Shown here in pieces: positions 17,688 to 28,577 of a stretch of DNA of 64,000 nt. Below the pieces are notes generated by a model that was given only the letters and a program-made list of their open reading frames with translations, did not search any database and had not been told where the DNA came from. This DNA comes from Mesorhabditis belari (taxonomy: Eukaryota; Nematoda; Chromadorea; Rhabditida; Rhabditidae). The stretch covers positions 1 to 64,000 of the forward strand of contig CAUEEP010000750.1 in the NCBI GenBank assembly GCA_958450365.1. The letters run 5' to 3'. Each line of letters starts with the position of its first letter. Within the stretch, counting starts at the first letter, position 1. Both the position numbers and the translations under genes were made by a program.

Positions 17688-18502
17688 GGCTGAAGGTAGA
17701 GAAGATTAGAAAACAAGTCAAGCAAAAGAAAAGAAACCAAGAAAAGCATTGCAACATTACAGGAAGCGGGAGAATTACCCGAACACTTACTTTAGAGTCT
17801 CATCCAGCGCACAATGGGTTAAACTGTCTAATTCTTTTTGCTAATACAATTTAACACTTTTTAACATAGAAACTTATTCGATAACAGGAAATGATCTCTA
17901 AAAATATTAGCCAGTCTTCCAAGTTTTGTCAGCCGAAGCTTCCGGCTGAATGGCTAGCTTTTTAGCAAAATTTCACTAATTATCAAAGAAATTTTGACAA
18001 ATATGTTTTTACTTTGATTTGGTTACATATTTGAAATGTTTTTCGCTATAACTAAAAAAAGTTATGCGGGTTTTTTGTAAATTTTGTTTAAGTTCTTTGT
18101 GGTGAGAATATTGAGTGAAAAACACTTTTCAAAAATGGTTTTATGCTAGGAACCCTATAGATTTCAGTAGTTTTAGCTTTATAAATAGTTTTCTTAAAAA
18201 AATTGATAATTTTCTTTTAGCTAGACAATAAGATTTGTTGAATTTAGCTTTAGCCTGAAAAGGTAACTGAAAAATTTTCAAAAACCGCCCAAGCCGCGTC
18301 GTGTGAAAGGGAGTGTCTCGTATTTGCTGTTGTGTCAAGCAAAAAAAGGAGATTTATGGGATCTCGTAAGTGAAACGTTAGTTCAATTGAATAATACACC
18401 ATAATACAATTATAAAAATAACATACATTAATACACAACACAAAGTATGATCAAATGAATATTCATTAATGATATTCAAACATTAAAAAAGGAGGTTCTA
18501 AG

Positions 18503-18978
18503 GGGAGTGGGACAAATGCGACCTTTTTGTTGCGCACCCGGACATTTGCGCACCTTTTTTTCCGCACCTTGCCCATTAGCGCACCTTTTTTCACGTTTTA
18601 AAAAAGCTCTAAAAGGCTAATATTAACCAAGTTCTATTCCAAAAGTGTTTTTCTAGGTAATTTTAGGGCGTAGAATCGAAATTTTGACATATCAGAGCTT
18701 GTGGAAACAAACGGACGGAGAAAAATCGACAATTTTCTGTAATTTGATCTAGCCGTTTTGTCTTTCAAATTGGTTCCACACGCTCTGTTATGTCAAAATT
18801 TGAATTCGACACCCTAAAATTACCTAGAAAAACAACATTTGGAATAGAAATTGGTTAATATTAGCTTTTTAGAGCTTTTTTAAAACGCGAAAAAAGGTGC
18901 GCTAATGGGCAAGGTGCGGAAAAAAAGGTGCGCAAATGTCCAGGTGCGCAAAAAAAAGGTCGCATTTGTCCCACTCCC
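18503..18978. mobile_element. Palindromic MITE, GGAGTGGGACAAATGCGACC family
   Basis: Near-perfect foldback: the left edge GGGAGTGGGACAAATGCG and right edge CGCATTTGTCCCACTCCC are inverse complements, and arms of about 200 bp continue the pairing through GCGCACCTTTTTTTCCGC and TACCTAGAAAAACA-type sequence. Full relatives are at 52337-52866 and 54838-55334. Between this and the citron start (17690-18500) I see only AT-rich sequence. Confidence 0.85.
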
Positions 18979-19051
18979 AAATTATTGTGTAAATTTGCGT
19001 TGCAATTGTGTTGCTTAAGCTTTGAATAAAGATTTTTATCACGAATAAAAT

Positions 19052-19321
19052 TACCGTAAATACTGTAATAGTACCCCACCCCCCCCGTACAGTCGCGTAG
19101 TCGCAAAAGTTTTTTAGTCTTTCATTTTTTTCAAAGCGCCCGTACTTTCAAAAAATGCGTCTTTGGTATCAAAAAATAGCTGAAATTCAGGGCTATTTTT
19201 TGATACATAAGCGCGCATTGTAGCATAAACCAGTGTCGAGAAAAACTCGTTCAAAGCTAGACGACGCAACACTCCGTATCGTCATTATGGGGGTGGGGTA
19301 CTATTACAGTATTTACGGTAG
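19052..19321. mobile_element. MITE, TACCGTAAATACTGTAAT ends
   Basis: Starts TACCGTAAATACTGTAAT and ends ATTACAGTATTTACGGTA, directly abutting the galactokinase stop codon at 19322, so it probably forms part of that 3'UTR. Inside: TTTGGTATCAAAAAATAGC and its partial inverse. Relatives at 7311-7493 and 23143-23575. Confidence 0.8.
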
Positions 19322-22300
19322 TTAATTTTTCAATAATTCGGCAATATCTAAAATTTGGCCTCCATTCACTGGGTGACCGTCGAAGAAACGCGGCCGTCCT
19401 GAGTAGTTTTCCTAAAAAATGTCTAGTGTTACCGCAGGATTAAACTGCTTTAGATCAATTTAATCTTTATTTAGCGCAGAGCCGTAAAGAAAGCTCGAAA
19501 CTGTAAACACATCTGAAATCTTCATTTTTGAAGACCACTGTAATCTTCATTTTTTCTGTAGCAACTTGAAAATTCAAAAAAAAGAAGAATTCAGTGCACC
19601 AGAAAGAGTGCGTTTACATTTTTGAAGACAAGGTCCACATAGCATTTGTCAGAATCTAACCTCAATACTTTTCTTGAACTCGTTGATCTTCGAGTTTTTC
19701 ACCAGCGCCACAATGCAGCCACCAAAGCCACCACCGGTCATCCGCGCTCCCCAAACGCCTGAAATTGCTTTGGTTTTAAAAATAAGCAAACTATTGTAAC
19801 TTAACATATTGTAACTTTAATAATTTTAATTTTTAAAAGATTTTTGAACAAATTACCTTCACAACTTTTTGCAATGTCCACCAATTTGTCCAATTCAATA
19901 CAGGATACCCGGTAGAGGTTTCTTAAGTGGAATTTTGATAGTTTTAAGCTATATTTTGTTATCTTATATATATTAGATCTATTATTTGTTATCTTAGATA
20001 TATTTTAAACATTTTCCCAACAAACTTTAATGATTCGTGACTCTCCCACATCAATTCCCCAAACAGTTTGATGTTGTTGTCGAGGAGAGCCTCGGAAGCC
20101 TAGAATTTGACACTAATCTTGTTCTAAATGTCCTGATCCAAAACAATTTCAATTCTAAATTCTTTTACCTGATTAGTTCTCGAAATCTCTCCAACAACAT
20201 GTTTTGCACAATTTCTTTCTTCTTGTGAGAGTTCAGGAGAATACTCAGCGAGATGAGCCTCGGTCACATCTCTCCATGATCTGGCACCCATTCTAAAGAA
20301 TATTTTGTATTACTTATGAAATAAAGTACTCTTAATACTAAATACAGTTTGATTATTTTAAAAGAAAACCTGTAATGCCCAGCTACCCATGTAAGAAACC
20401 CTAGTTTTCATTACTCTAGTTGGACTGAAATCAGTCTCGGCAAGTCGACAGTAATTTTACAGTACTTGTTTTACAGCGAAATTAATGTCAAATAGAAATC
20501 ACAGCTAAATAAGATACCTAAAAATAAGCTAACTGTTCAATCCTTTACTTACAGTCATGGACAAAAGTCTTTTAACGTTGGTTTTTAGAAGTTTTGTATA
20601 TCTTGATCCAAATCCGACCAATTTGCAAACGGTTGAAAGATTTAAAGAGCTTATTATCACCAATTTTAACATCACAAAAAGATTCTGGAGAATGATTTTC
20701 TACCGTTTTCGACCGCAAACATGGGCCAAGGTTGGTTGTTGTACCAGGACAATGCCTCGTGCCACAAGTCACAGCTGCTGATGGGACGCCGTGTTCGACT
20801 CACCAATGGAGGAACGGCTCTGGTGCCAGGATGGTTCAAAGCAAACCGTGTTCAACTTGTGTCTGCTCCTTCCTATAGTCCTGATTTGAATATGATCCTG
20901 ATTTGAATATGGTCCTGATTTGAAAAAACAGCGAGTCGACGCCTGATTCACGGTGGATTGATGTCTAGAAGGGCCGCCAAGAAACCTCTGATGGTAGCTA
21001 AGCACCGGAAGCTTCGTGTTTGATACTTCGTGCTAAGAAGTATCAAAGTTGGACGTCGCACGATTGGGCCAATGTTGTGTTCACCGACGAATCGAAAGTC
21101 AATCTTTTTGCCCCTGATGGCAACCATTTGATACGGAGACCAGTCGGACGACGTTATAACATTAAATACTTGCTTCCTACAGTTAAATTTGGTGGCGGAT
21201 CGATCATGCTATGGGGTAAGAACCTTTGTATTTTGTGCCTACTGATTTTCTGATTTCTAGGAGCAATGTCCAGAAATTCACTGGGCCCACTCGTCCTTCT
21301 AAACTTAACGTTGAATGCTCAACGCTACAAGACGATCTTCTACCATTTTCGACCGTAAATATGGGCCAAGGTTGGTTGTTGTACCAGGACAATGCCCCGT
21401 ACCACAAGTCAAAGCTGCTGATCTTCGACTCACCAATGGAGGAACGGCTCTGGTGCCAGGATGGTTCAAAGCAAACCGTGTTCAACTTGTGTCTGCTCCT
21501 TTCTATAGTTAAAGACTTTTGTCCATGACTGTATTTACCATCTTTTCTACAGCATGCCATAGCCATTTTCTATTTTAAACTAATTTTGACCTATCTTACT
21601 GTATTCAATTTCCAAACGCACCAAAATATTTCATATGCAAATTAGAATTATTTTTATGCTATGTATGCTACTTATTTTACCAAATACCTTAACCTATTTG
21701 ACTTACATGACTTGAAGCGTTTGCTCGACGGCGGCGCGTCTCTTTGCGTATTCTCCAGAGGCTAGCGCGTGTTTCACCTAAAATATCAAAGCTTTTAAAA
21801 AATTATGATTGTTAGATCGATTACTTTGAATAAATTAGATATAAGAAGTAAGAAGAAAAGGCTTAAACCCACTCCAGAATCAACAACGATAAATGAGGCG
21901 TCTCTGGAGATGGCAAGTGGGATTCGATCGTAGGCAAGATTTCTGAATTTGTTTTAGGAAAGTTATTAGATTGAGTACTAGGTGTCTTGGTTTGGTATCT
22001 TTATTGATCGTTTTAGAAACGGTAAATCGACCAAAACACAACGGGTTTATTTTATTGAAAAGCGCTTTTCTGCAAAATGTTTCACAAGTTCTTTAAAAAG
22101 GGCTTATTTTAAGAAATTTCAAGAGGTGAGAAGGCGAGTTGTTGAAATTAAAAGCTATCCGGCTATGCGGTTTGAGCTATGCGGTTTGAGCTATGCGGTT
22201 TGAGCTATGCGGTTTGAGCTATGCGGTTTGAGCTATGCGGTTTGAGCTATGCGGTTTGAGCTATGCGGTTTGAGCTATGCGGTTTGAGCTATGCGGTTTG

Positions 22301-25300
22301 AGCTATGCGGTTTGAGCTATGCGGTTTGAGCTATGCGGTTTGAGCTATGCGGTTTGAGCTATGCGGTTTGAGCTATGCGGTTTTGAGCTATGCGGTTTGA
22401 GCTATGCGGTTTGAGCTATGCGGTTTGAGCTATGCGGTTTGAGCTATGCGGTTTGAGCTATGCGGTTTGAGCTATGCGGTTTGAGCTATGCGGTTTGAGC
22501 TATGCGGTTTGAGCTATGCGGTTTGAGCTATGCGGTTTGAGCTATGCGGTTTGAGCTATGCGGTTTGAGCTATGCGGTTTGAGCTATGCGGTTTGAGCTA
22601 TGCGGTTTGAGCTATGCGGTTTGAGCTATGCGGTTTGAGCTATGCGGTTTGAGCTATGCGGTTTGAGCTATGCGGTTTGAGCTATGCGGTTTGAGCTATG
22701 CGGTTTGAGCTATGCGGTTTGAGCTATGCGGTTTGAGCTATGCGGTTTGAGCTATGCGGTTTGAGCTATGCGGTTTGAGCTATGCGGTTTGAGCGATCCG
22801 GCTTTTTCTCTTTAGAAACCTATTTTTTGTAAATTATTTTTGATTTAAATTTAAATTTAGAGAAAAGATAGAACATAAAAAGTTATGGGTATAACCAAAT
22901 TTTCAGAAAAATGCATCCCACCATTTTCTTTATCTTTCTCGTTTTCTCTATCTTTTAAAAATTTAAGATAAATGAATTTAAGCTAAATCTAACGCAAATT
23001 TGCATCATATCAGATCAAAATTTGTTTTAAAATACATAAAATTAAACACTTAAAGCTTTTAATTTTTTTAGGGAATGACTTGCTGTTGCATAGTCTCAGG
23101 TGTGATTACCTAAATAGTCATTTCCAAAATCAAGAGGTTAAGGTACCGTAAATACTGTAATAGTACCCCACCTCCCTCGTACAGTCGCGTAGTCGCAAAA
23201 GTTTTTCAGTATTTCATTTTTTTCAAAGCTCCCATACTTTCAAAAAATGCGTCTTTGGTATCAAAAAATAGCCCTGAATTTCAGCTATTTTTTGAAACCA
23301 AAACGAGCATTGTAGCATAAACCAGTGTCGAGAAACACTCGTCCATAGCTAGACGACGCAACACTCCGCACCTTTTTTGACTTTTTTCAAAGCGCCCATA
23401 CTTTCAAAAAATGCGTCTTTGGTATCAAAAAATAGCCATGAATTTCAGCTATTTTTTGATACCTAAGCGAACATTGTAGCATAAACCAGTGTCGAGAAAA
23501 ACGCGTCCAAAGCTAGACTACGCAATGCTCTGCACCGTCATTATGGGGGTGGGGTCCAATTACAGTATTTACGGTAATTTCTTTTAAACAGTATTTATAA
23601 TGCTTAGTTATGCACAAAAAAACGGGACTATATCAAAAGAGCGCCGAATAGAAAACGTTCAAAACAGTGCCGTCAAATTTCTCACAATTCAGAAAACCAA
23701 GTCGAACCGACCGAAGTTTTATATCAAAAAAAATTCCTTGCGTTCTTGGCTACATGATGAGTGAAACAGTTTTTTAAAGAAGTTAATATTTAATCGATAA
23801 ACCTTTGGAAAGCGTCTTACTTCCAAAAAATGCGTCTTTGGTATCAAAAAATAGCTTTCAAATTTTCCCAAATGTTTGCTTACGTAATGTTTTAAACAAA
23901 AATAAACCAAACGCTCACTAGATTTATAATAATTTTCCTTTTTACTTTGCTAGTGGTCTTTACATGACATGGATGGATACAAATGGATGACAACAAGCTT
24001 GTACTTCGAGCTGCTGTGCACATTCGAAGCGCGCATTATTTTCTTTACACCCTGATAGTACTCAACGTAATAAAATGCTGCATTTTTACTAATTCTTTCA
24101 GCTCACGAGCAATCAATTTTGAGAGCATGTCCGACATGTGCGAGAGAGCAAACGAATTGATCCATAATCCCGCAAGGAACACCCGCGTACTCGTGCTCCG
24201 CCTTTTGGCATAACATCGCGATTTTCTCGGTGCTCAAGTGCACTAAAGTGTTTTAATGATAAATGCATTGAAGCTGGTAAGCTAGCTACCCAGGTTACTG
24301 TAGCTGGCTACCCCGCTACCGTAACCTATGCTCAGTATGTCTATATGTCGTAGCCGATTATGAATTTCAGCCGATTGTGGATGAGTGGATCTAGGCGCGT
24401 TCAATCATCAAGTGTTTTGGTATCATTCAACGCAGAATCATTGATAATTATGTTAAATTTTTTAAATTGGAAAGATTGGATAAAAAGAGAAAAAATTACG
24501 GGGCTTCAAAGTTTTCTCTCGAACAAACAGTTTTTTTGCTCTAAATTCTTTTCTTTTTATCTAATCTTGCTAATTTTAAAAATTTAACATAATTATCAAT
24601 GATTCCACGTTGAATGATACCAAACACTTGATTGTTGAACGCCCCTAGACTCACTAATTCATAATCAGCTCCTGGGGTTGCGCGGATTTTGAATGAAACG
24701 TTCTAGTGCCCGAAATTTCTACCCTAAACTCACAAATTTGATACCAATCGACGCAGAATTGAATTCTCTACAAAATGATATAATATTGTCCTTATAAAGA
24801 TTGAATAAAAGGAAAAGATTGTCCTCATAGAACAAAGGATTGCTCTACTAGAAAGATTTGCCAAAAAATTTCATTCATAATCGGCTACGACATTTACATT
24901 CTTAGGTTTATTCTTTAAATCACACTGCCAGTTTTAGTTAGGTAATTGATGTTAATCTCTGAGTTACGGTAGCATTGAAACGACTTGGTATTACGGTAAC
25001 GACTTGGTATTCTCCAGGACATGAACTAGAGTGACTACCCGAGTCGCCTTTGAACAAGATCATCGATTTTCACAATCAAAACTCACCATCATTGAACTGA
25101 TCAAAGAGATAGTAGAGTGCCAATTCGACTGAAGCTGATGAACTCAATCCGGCGCCCACTGGAATATTTGTGTGCAAAATGACATCCAATGGTTGATTCG
25201 GTCGATGCAACTCAAAAATCCCCTCCGCGTAGTGAGCCCATTTTTGGAGCTGAAAAATCATTTTTGTTTTAAACTACAGGGTGTTGCTACAGCACTACAT

Positions 25301-28207
25301 AGTGTTGCGCTTAATGCATCTTTTGCATCTTTTTGCTTTTCCCATACATTAACCTAAGCTGAAAAAACAGTTAATCATCAAATCTACGCGTAATTTTACA
25401 TAGAATAGAAGAACCATAACATTTTTAATGACCGATAGGACAAACGTAATTACGGGGCGTTGCGTTTGCGTACAGATAGACGGACAAACAGAGGGACAAA
25501 CAGACGGACGAACAGGCAGACGGACAGACAGACAGACGAACAGACGAACAGGCAGACGGTCAGACGGACAGACAGACGAACAGGCAGACGGAGAGACGGA
25601 CGGACAGACAGACAAGCAGACGGACAGACGGACGGACAGACGAACAGGTAGACGGACAGACGGACGGACAGACAGACAAGCAGACGGACAGACGGACGGA
25701 CAGACGAACAGGTAGACGGACAGACGGACGGACAGACGAACAGGTAGACGGACAGACGGACGGACAGACAGACAGACAGACAGAGGGGCAGACGGACAGA
25801 CAGACAGACAGACGGACGTACAGGCAGACGGACAGACGGACAGATGGGCAGACGAACAGATGAACAGGCAGACGGACAGACGGACGGACAGACAGACAAG
25901 CAGACGGACAGACGGACGGACAGACGAACAGGTAGACGGACAGACGGACGGACAGACAGACAGACAGACAGAGGGGCAGACGGACAGACAGACGGACAGA
26001 CAGACAGACAGACGGACGAACAGGCAGACGGACAGACGGACAGACGGACAGACGAACAGATGAACAGGCAGACGGTCAGACGGACAGACAGACGAACAGG
26101 CAGACGGGCAGACGGACGGACAGACGAACAGGTAGACGGACAGACGGACGGACAGACGAACAGGTAGACGGACAGACGGATGGACAGACAGACAGACAGA
26201 CAGAGGGGCAGACGGACAGACAGACGAACAGGCAGACGGGCAGACGGACAGACAGACTTCTCTTCCGCTTTATATATTAGTAGATATATATCAGTTTTTT
26301 GATAAACTTGATAAGGGTATCATTTGAGAGACTTTTCGAACAAATTTTAAAGATTTAGAAAAAAACGGCTGGACGGATTTGGCTGAAAATTTGAGGAAAA
26401 TGTACAAATGCTTGGTCTTTCATTTGAGCAAAAAATTAATGCTAACTTTCCATCAAAAAGTTGCCAATTGAATGATTTTGAACGATTTTGACTACTTGGA
26501 CCTCTGAAAAGATCTCAGAAAAATTGCCAAAACTGAAGCCTTTTAAAGACGCTGAAAAGCTCAATGTAGAACACAGATTTACTTTTCTAATGGTAAAAAT
26601 CGGACCGAATTTTAATAGCTTCGTTCTCCTGGAAAAATATTAACTCAAAAATTTGCATTCAAAACCCCGACAACTTAATATATTATAAATAAAATAATTC
26701 CATATTTATTGTATAATTTATATTAGGCATTAGACTGTGATGCTATGAGAAACTGACCCTATTCTCCGCATCATCGTCTTCCTTATAGTGATAGAATTTG
26801 GCAGTTTCTTTGAAATGAGTTGAATGAATTTGGGTAAAATTTTGGTTGATCGACTTGACGGGACGAGCAACGGCGATCGTGTAGAGAGGTAAAGCCTAAA
26901 ATAGATTTCAAAATCATATGCAAATCAGTTTGCAAGAGTGTGATTGAATGCGTTTGCCTAGATCTACAGTCGAACTTCGATATAATAAACCTAAAGGAAC
27001 CGGTTAAAAAGTTCATTGTCTTGAAGTGTTCGTTCTATCGAAGTGTTTGTTGTATTGAAGTGTTCGTTGTCTTGAAGTGTTCGTTCGTCTTGTAGTGTTC
27101 ATTGTATTGAAGTGTTCATTGTATTGAAGTGTTCGTTGTATCGAAGTGTTCGTTCGTCTTGTAGTGTTCATTGTATTGAAGTGTTCGTTGTATCGAAGTG
27201 TTCGTTCGTCTTGTAGTGTTCGTTCGTCTTGTAGTGTTCATTGTATTGAAGTGTTCATTGTATTGAAGTGTTCGTTCGTCTTGAAGTGTTCGTTCGTCTT
27301 GTAGTGTTCATTGTATTGAAGTGTTCATTGTATTGAAGTGTTCGTTGTATCGAAGTGTTCGTTCGTCTTGTAGGTCATTGTATTGAAGGTTCATTGTATT
27401 GAAGTGTTCGTTCGTCTTGAAGTGTTCGTTCGTCTTGTAGGTTCATTGTATTGAAGGTTCATTGTATCGAAGTGTTCGTTCGTCTTGAAGTGTTCGTTCG
27501 TCTTGAAGTGTTCATTGTATTGAAGTGTTCGTTGTATCGAAGTGTTCGTTCGTCTTGTAGTGTTCGTTGTATTGAAGTGTTCGTTGTATCGAAGTGTTGA
27601 TTGTATTGAAGTGTTCGTTGTATTGAAGTGTTCCTTGTATTGTCTTTTTAAAGTAAAACCCATCGTTGGGACTAAACGAAGGTTCATTGTAGTGTTCATT
27701 AAATCGAACGTTTCGTTGTATCGAAGTTCAATTGTATTTGACTTGGTTAAAACATCAGATAACTACTCCTAATCCTTAACTTAGAGATAAAGCTATTTGA
27801 ATAGTTATAACGCACAATTGGCAATACAAATCCATCCACATAGTCGACATGATCGCCAATCAAATTCACGCGACCAGGCGAGATACCGGCCTAAATGTGG
27901 CAGCTTGGATTTCTTTGGAAATTGAGAACAACTCAAAATTTGAAGGCTGTTAAATCAGTGTTAACTTTAAGATAAAGTAAAATTAAGATCCAACCCTCAA
28001 CTCTTCGATCTTCACCTCACCAAACACTTTCCGGAACTCATCAATCGCCTCCTCAAAAACGCGTTTCTTGATTTTGTTCACTTCTACAGAATCTTGGGTT
28101 CTGAAAAACAATAAAAAATATTTTAAATGCTTCAAATTTTCAATAATTTGAACTTTTTCAAGTCCTAATCCCCAGACTCACTTCCCAATCTCCTCCTCGG
28201 CCATCAT
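19322..28207 (-). CDS. Galactokinase (GHMP kinase, GALK1-like)
   Basis: Phosphorylates galactose at C1 with ATP, the first step of the Leloir pathway, in the cytosol. Exons in transcription order: 28207-28182, 28100-27995, 27890-27816, 26895-26758, 25249-25087, 24242-24107, 21942-21873, 21777-21707, 20292-20169, 20099-20026, 19921-19857, 19758-19661, 19411-19322. They join in phase to 411 aa; human GALK1 is 392. Motifs in order: [14 protein letters not shown] (galactose motif 1), [16 protein letters not shown] (ATP loop), [13 protein letters not shown] (catalytic Asp region), [28 protein letters not shown], and [18 protein letters not shown] (GHMP motif 3). The GALK1-type GLSSSAS loop argues against GalNAc kinase. 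The start is the first Met behind a TTTTTAG acceptor 45 nt upstream (28253), a possible spliced-leader site. An upstream coding exon is not excluded. Motif 1 has Asp where most galactokinases have Glu. Confidence 0.94.
20550..21533 (+). mobile_element. Decayed Tc1-like transposon
   Basis: Terminal inverted repeats of about 25 bp: TACAGTCATGGACAAAAG at the left and its inverse complement at the right. Transposase fragments on the + strand: [18 protein letters not shown] (first catalytic Asp) and [11 protein letters not shown] at 21060-21225, then [11 protein letters not shown] (second Asp) in a shifted frame. The C-terminal stretch ([12 protein letters not shown] ... [11 protein letters not shown]) occurs twice, at about 20721-20900 and 21359-21509. 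It is frameshifted and rearranged, so inactive. It lies in the galactokinase intron between 20292 and 21707. Confidence 0.85.
22159..22800. repeat. Minisatellite, 14-bp unit GCTATGCGGTTTGA
   Basis: About 45 almost perfect tandem copies. One copy has an extra T near 22381. Lies in the galactokinase intron 24106-21943. Confidence 0.95.
23143..23575. mobile_element. MITE, TACCGTAAATACTGTAAT family, internally duplicated
   Basis: Ends TACCGTAAATACTGTAAT and ATTACAGTATTTACGGTAA are inverse complements. The interior GCGTCTTTGGTATCAAAAAA block is present twice, which makes this copy longer than those at 7311 and 19052. A further fragment of the same block is near 23823. Confidence 0.75.
25478..26260. 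repeat. GACA/GACG microsatellite-minisatellite block
   Basis: About 780 bp built from GACGGACAGACA and CGAACAGGTAGACGGACA variants. The strand has almost no T, so all frames are open on both strands. These open frames are not genes. Lies in the galactokinase intron 26757-25250. Confidence 0.95.
27016..27745. repeat. Minisatellite, GAAGTGTTCGTTGTATT unit
   Basis: Roughly 35 copies of an 18-22 bp unit alternating between ATTGAAGTGTTCATTGTATT and CGTCTTGTAGTGTTCGTT variants, with deletions near 27372. Lies in the galactokinase intron 27815-26896. Confidence 0.92.
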
Positions 28208-28577
28208 CGATCTGAAAAGCTCTCTGTCGTCGATGAAATGATCGTTTGTAATCTAAAAAGCTCAAATTTCAAAAGAAAAAAACTAAAAAGCTATTTAAAA
28301 AGGAATATTTATAGAAAACTTTCAAAAAATCCGATCTTATTTTGATCAAATTTCCCACAGGCATCCCACTAGAGAAATCTTATCAGTTGGGGTCATTTCG
28401 GGGGCGAAATTTCGAATGAGCACAGGAAAAATTGACCTTGAAATTTCAATGAAACTTGTAGAGTAAAATCTAAAGATTTTTTTACTTAATTTGAATATAT
28501 TTTTAAAGCAAAATAACATAGATGTTTGAAAAACAGTTTTCCTGGGTCGAATTTGGCCCGGACCGGCGTCCTGACTA

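Noticed and set aside
20557..21566. Several overlapping small frames as separate genes
   Set aside because: They are shifted fragments of one Tc1-like transposase between matching terminal repeats.
22159..22800. CRISPR-like regular array
   Set aside because: Pure tandem repeat of 14 bp with no spacers, in a eukaryotic intron. The same holds for the other arrays.
25428..26167. Open frames on both strands of the GACA/GACG block
   Set aside because: Simple repeat lacking stop codons in every frame, inside a galactokinase intron.
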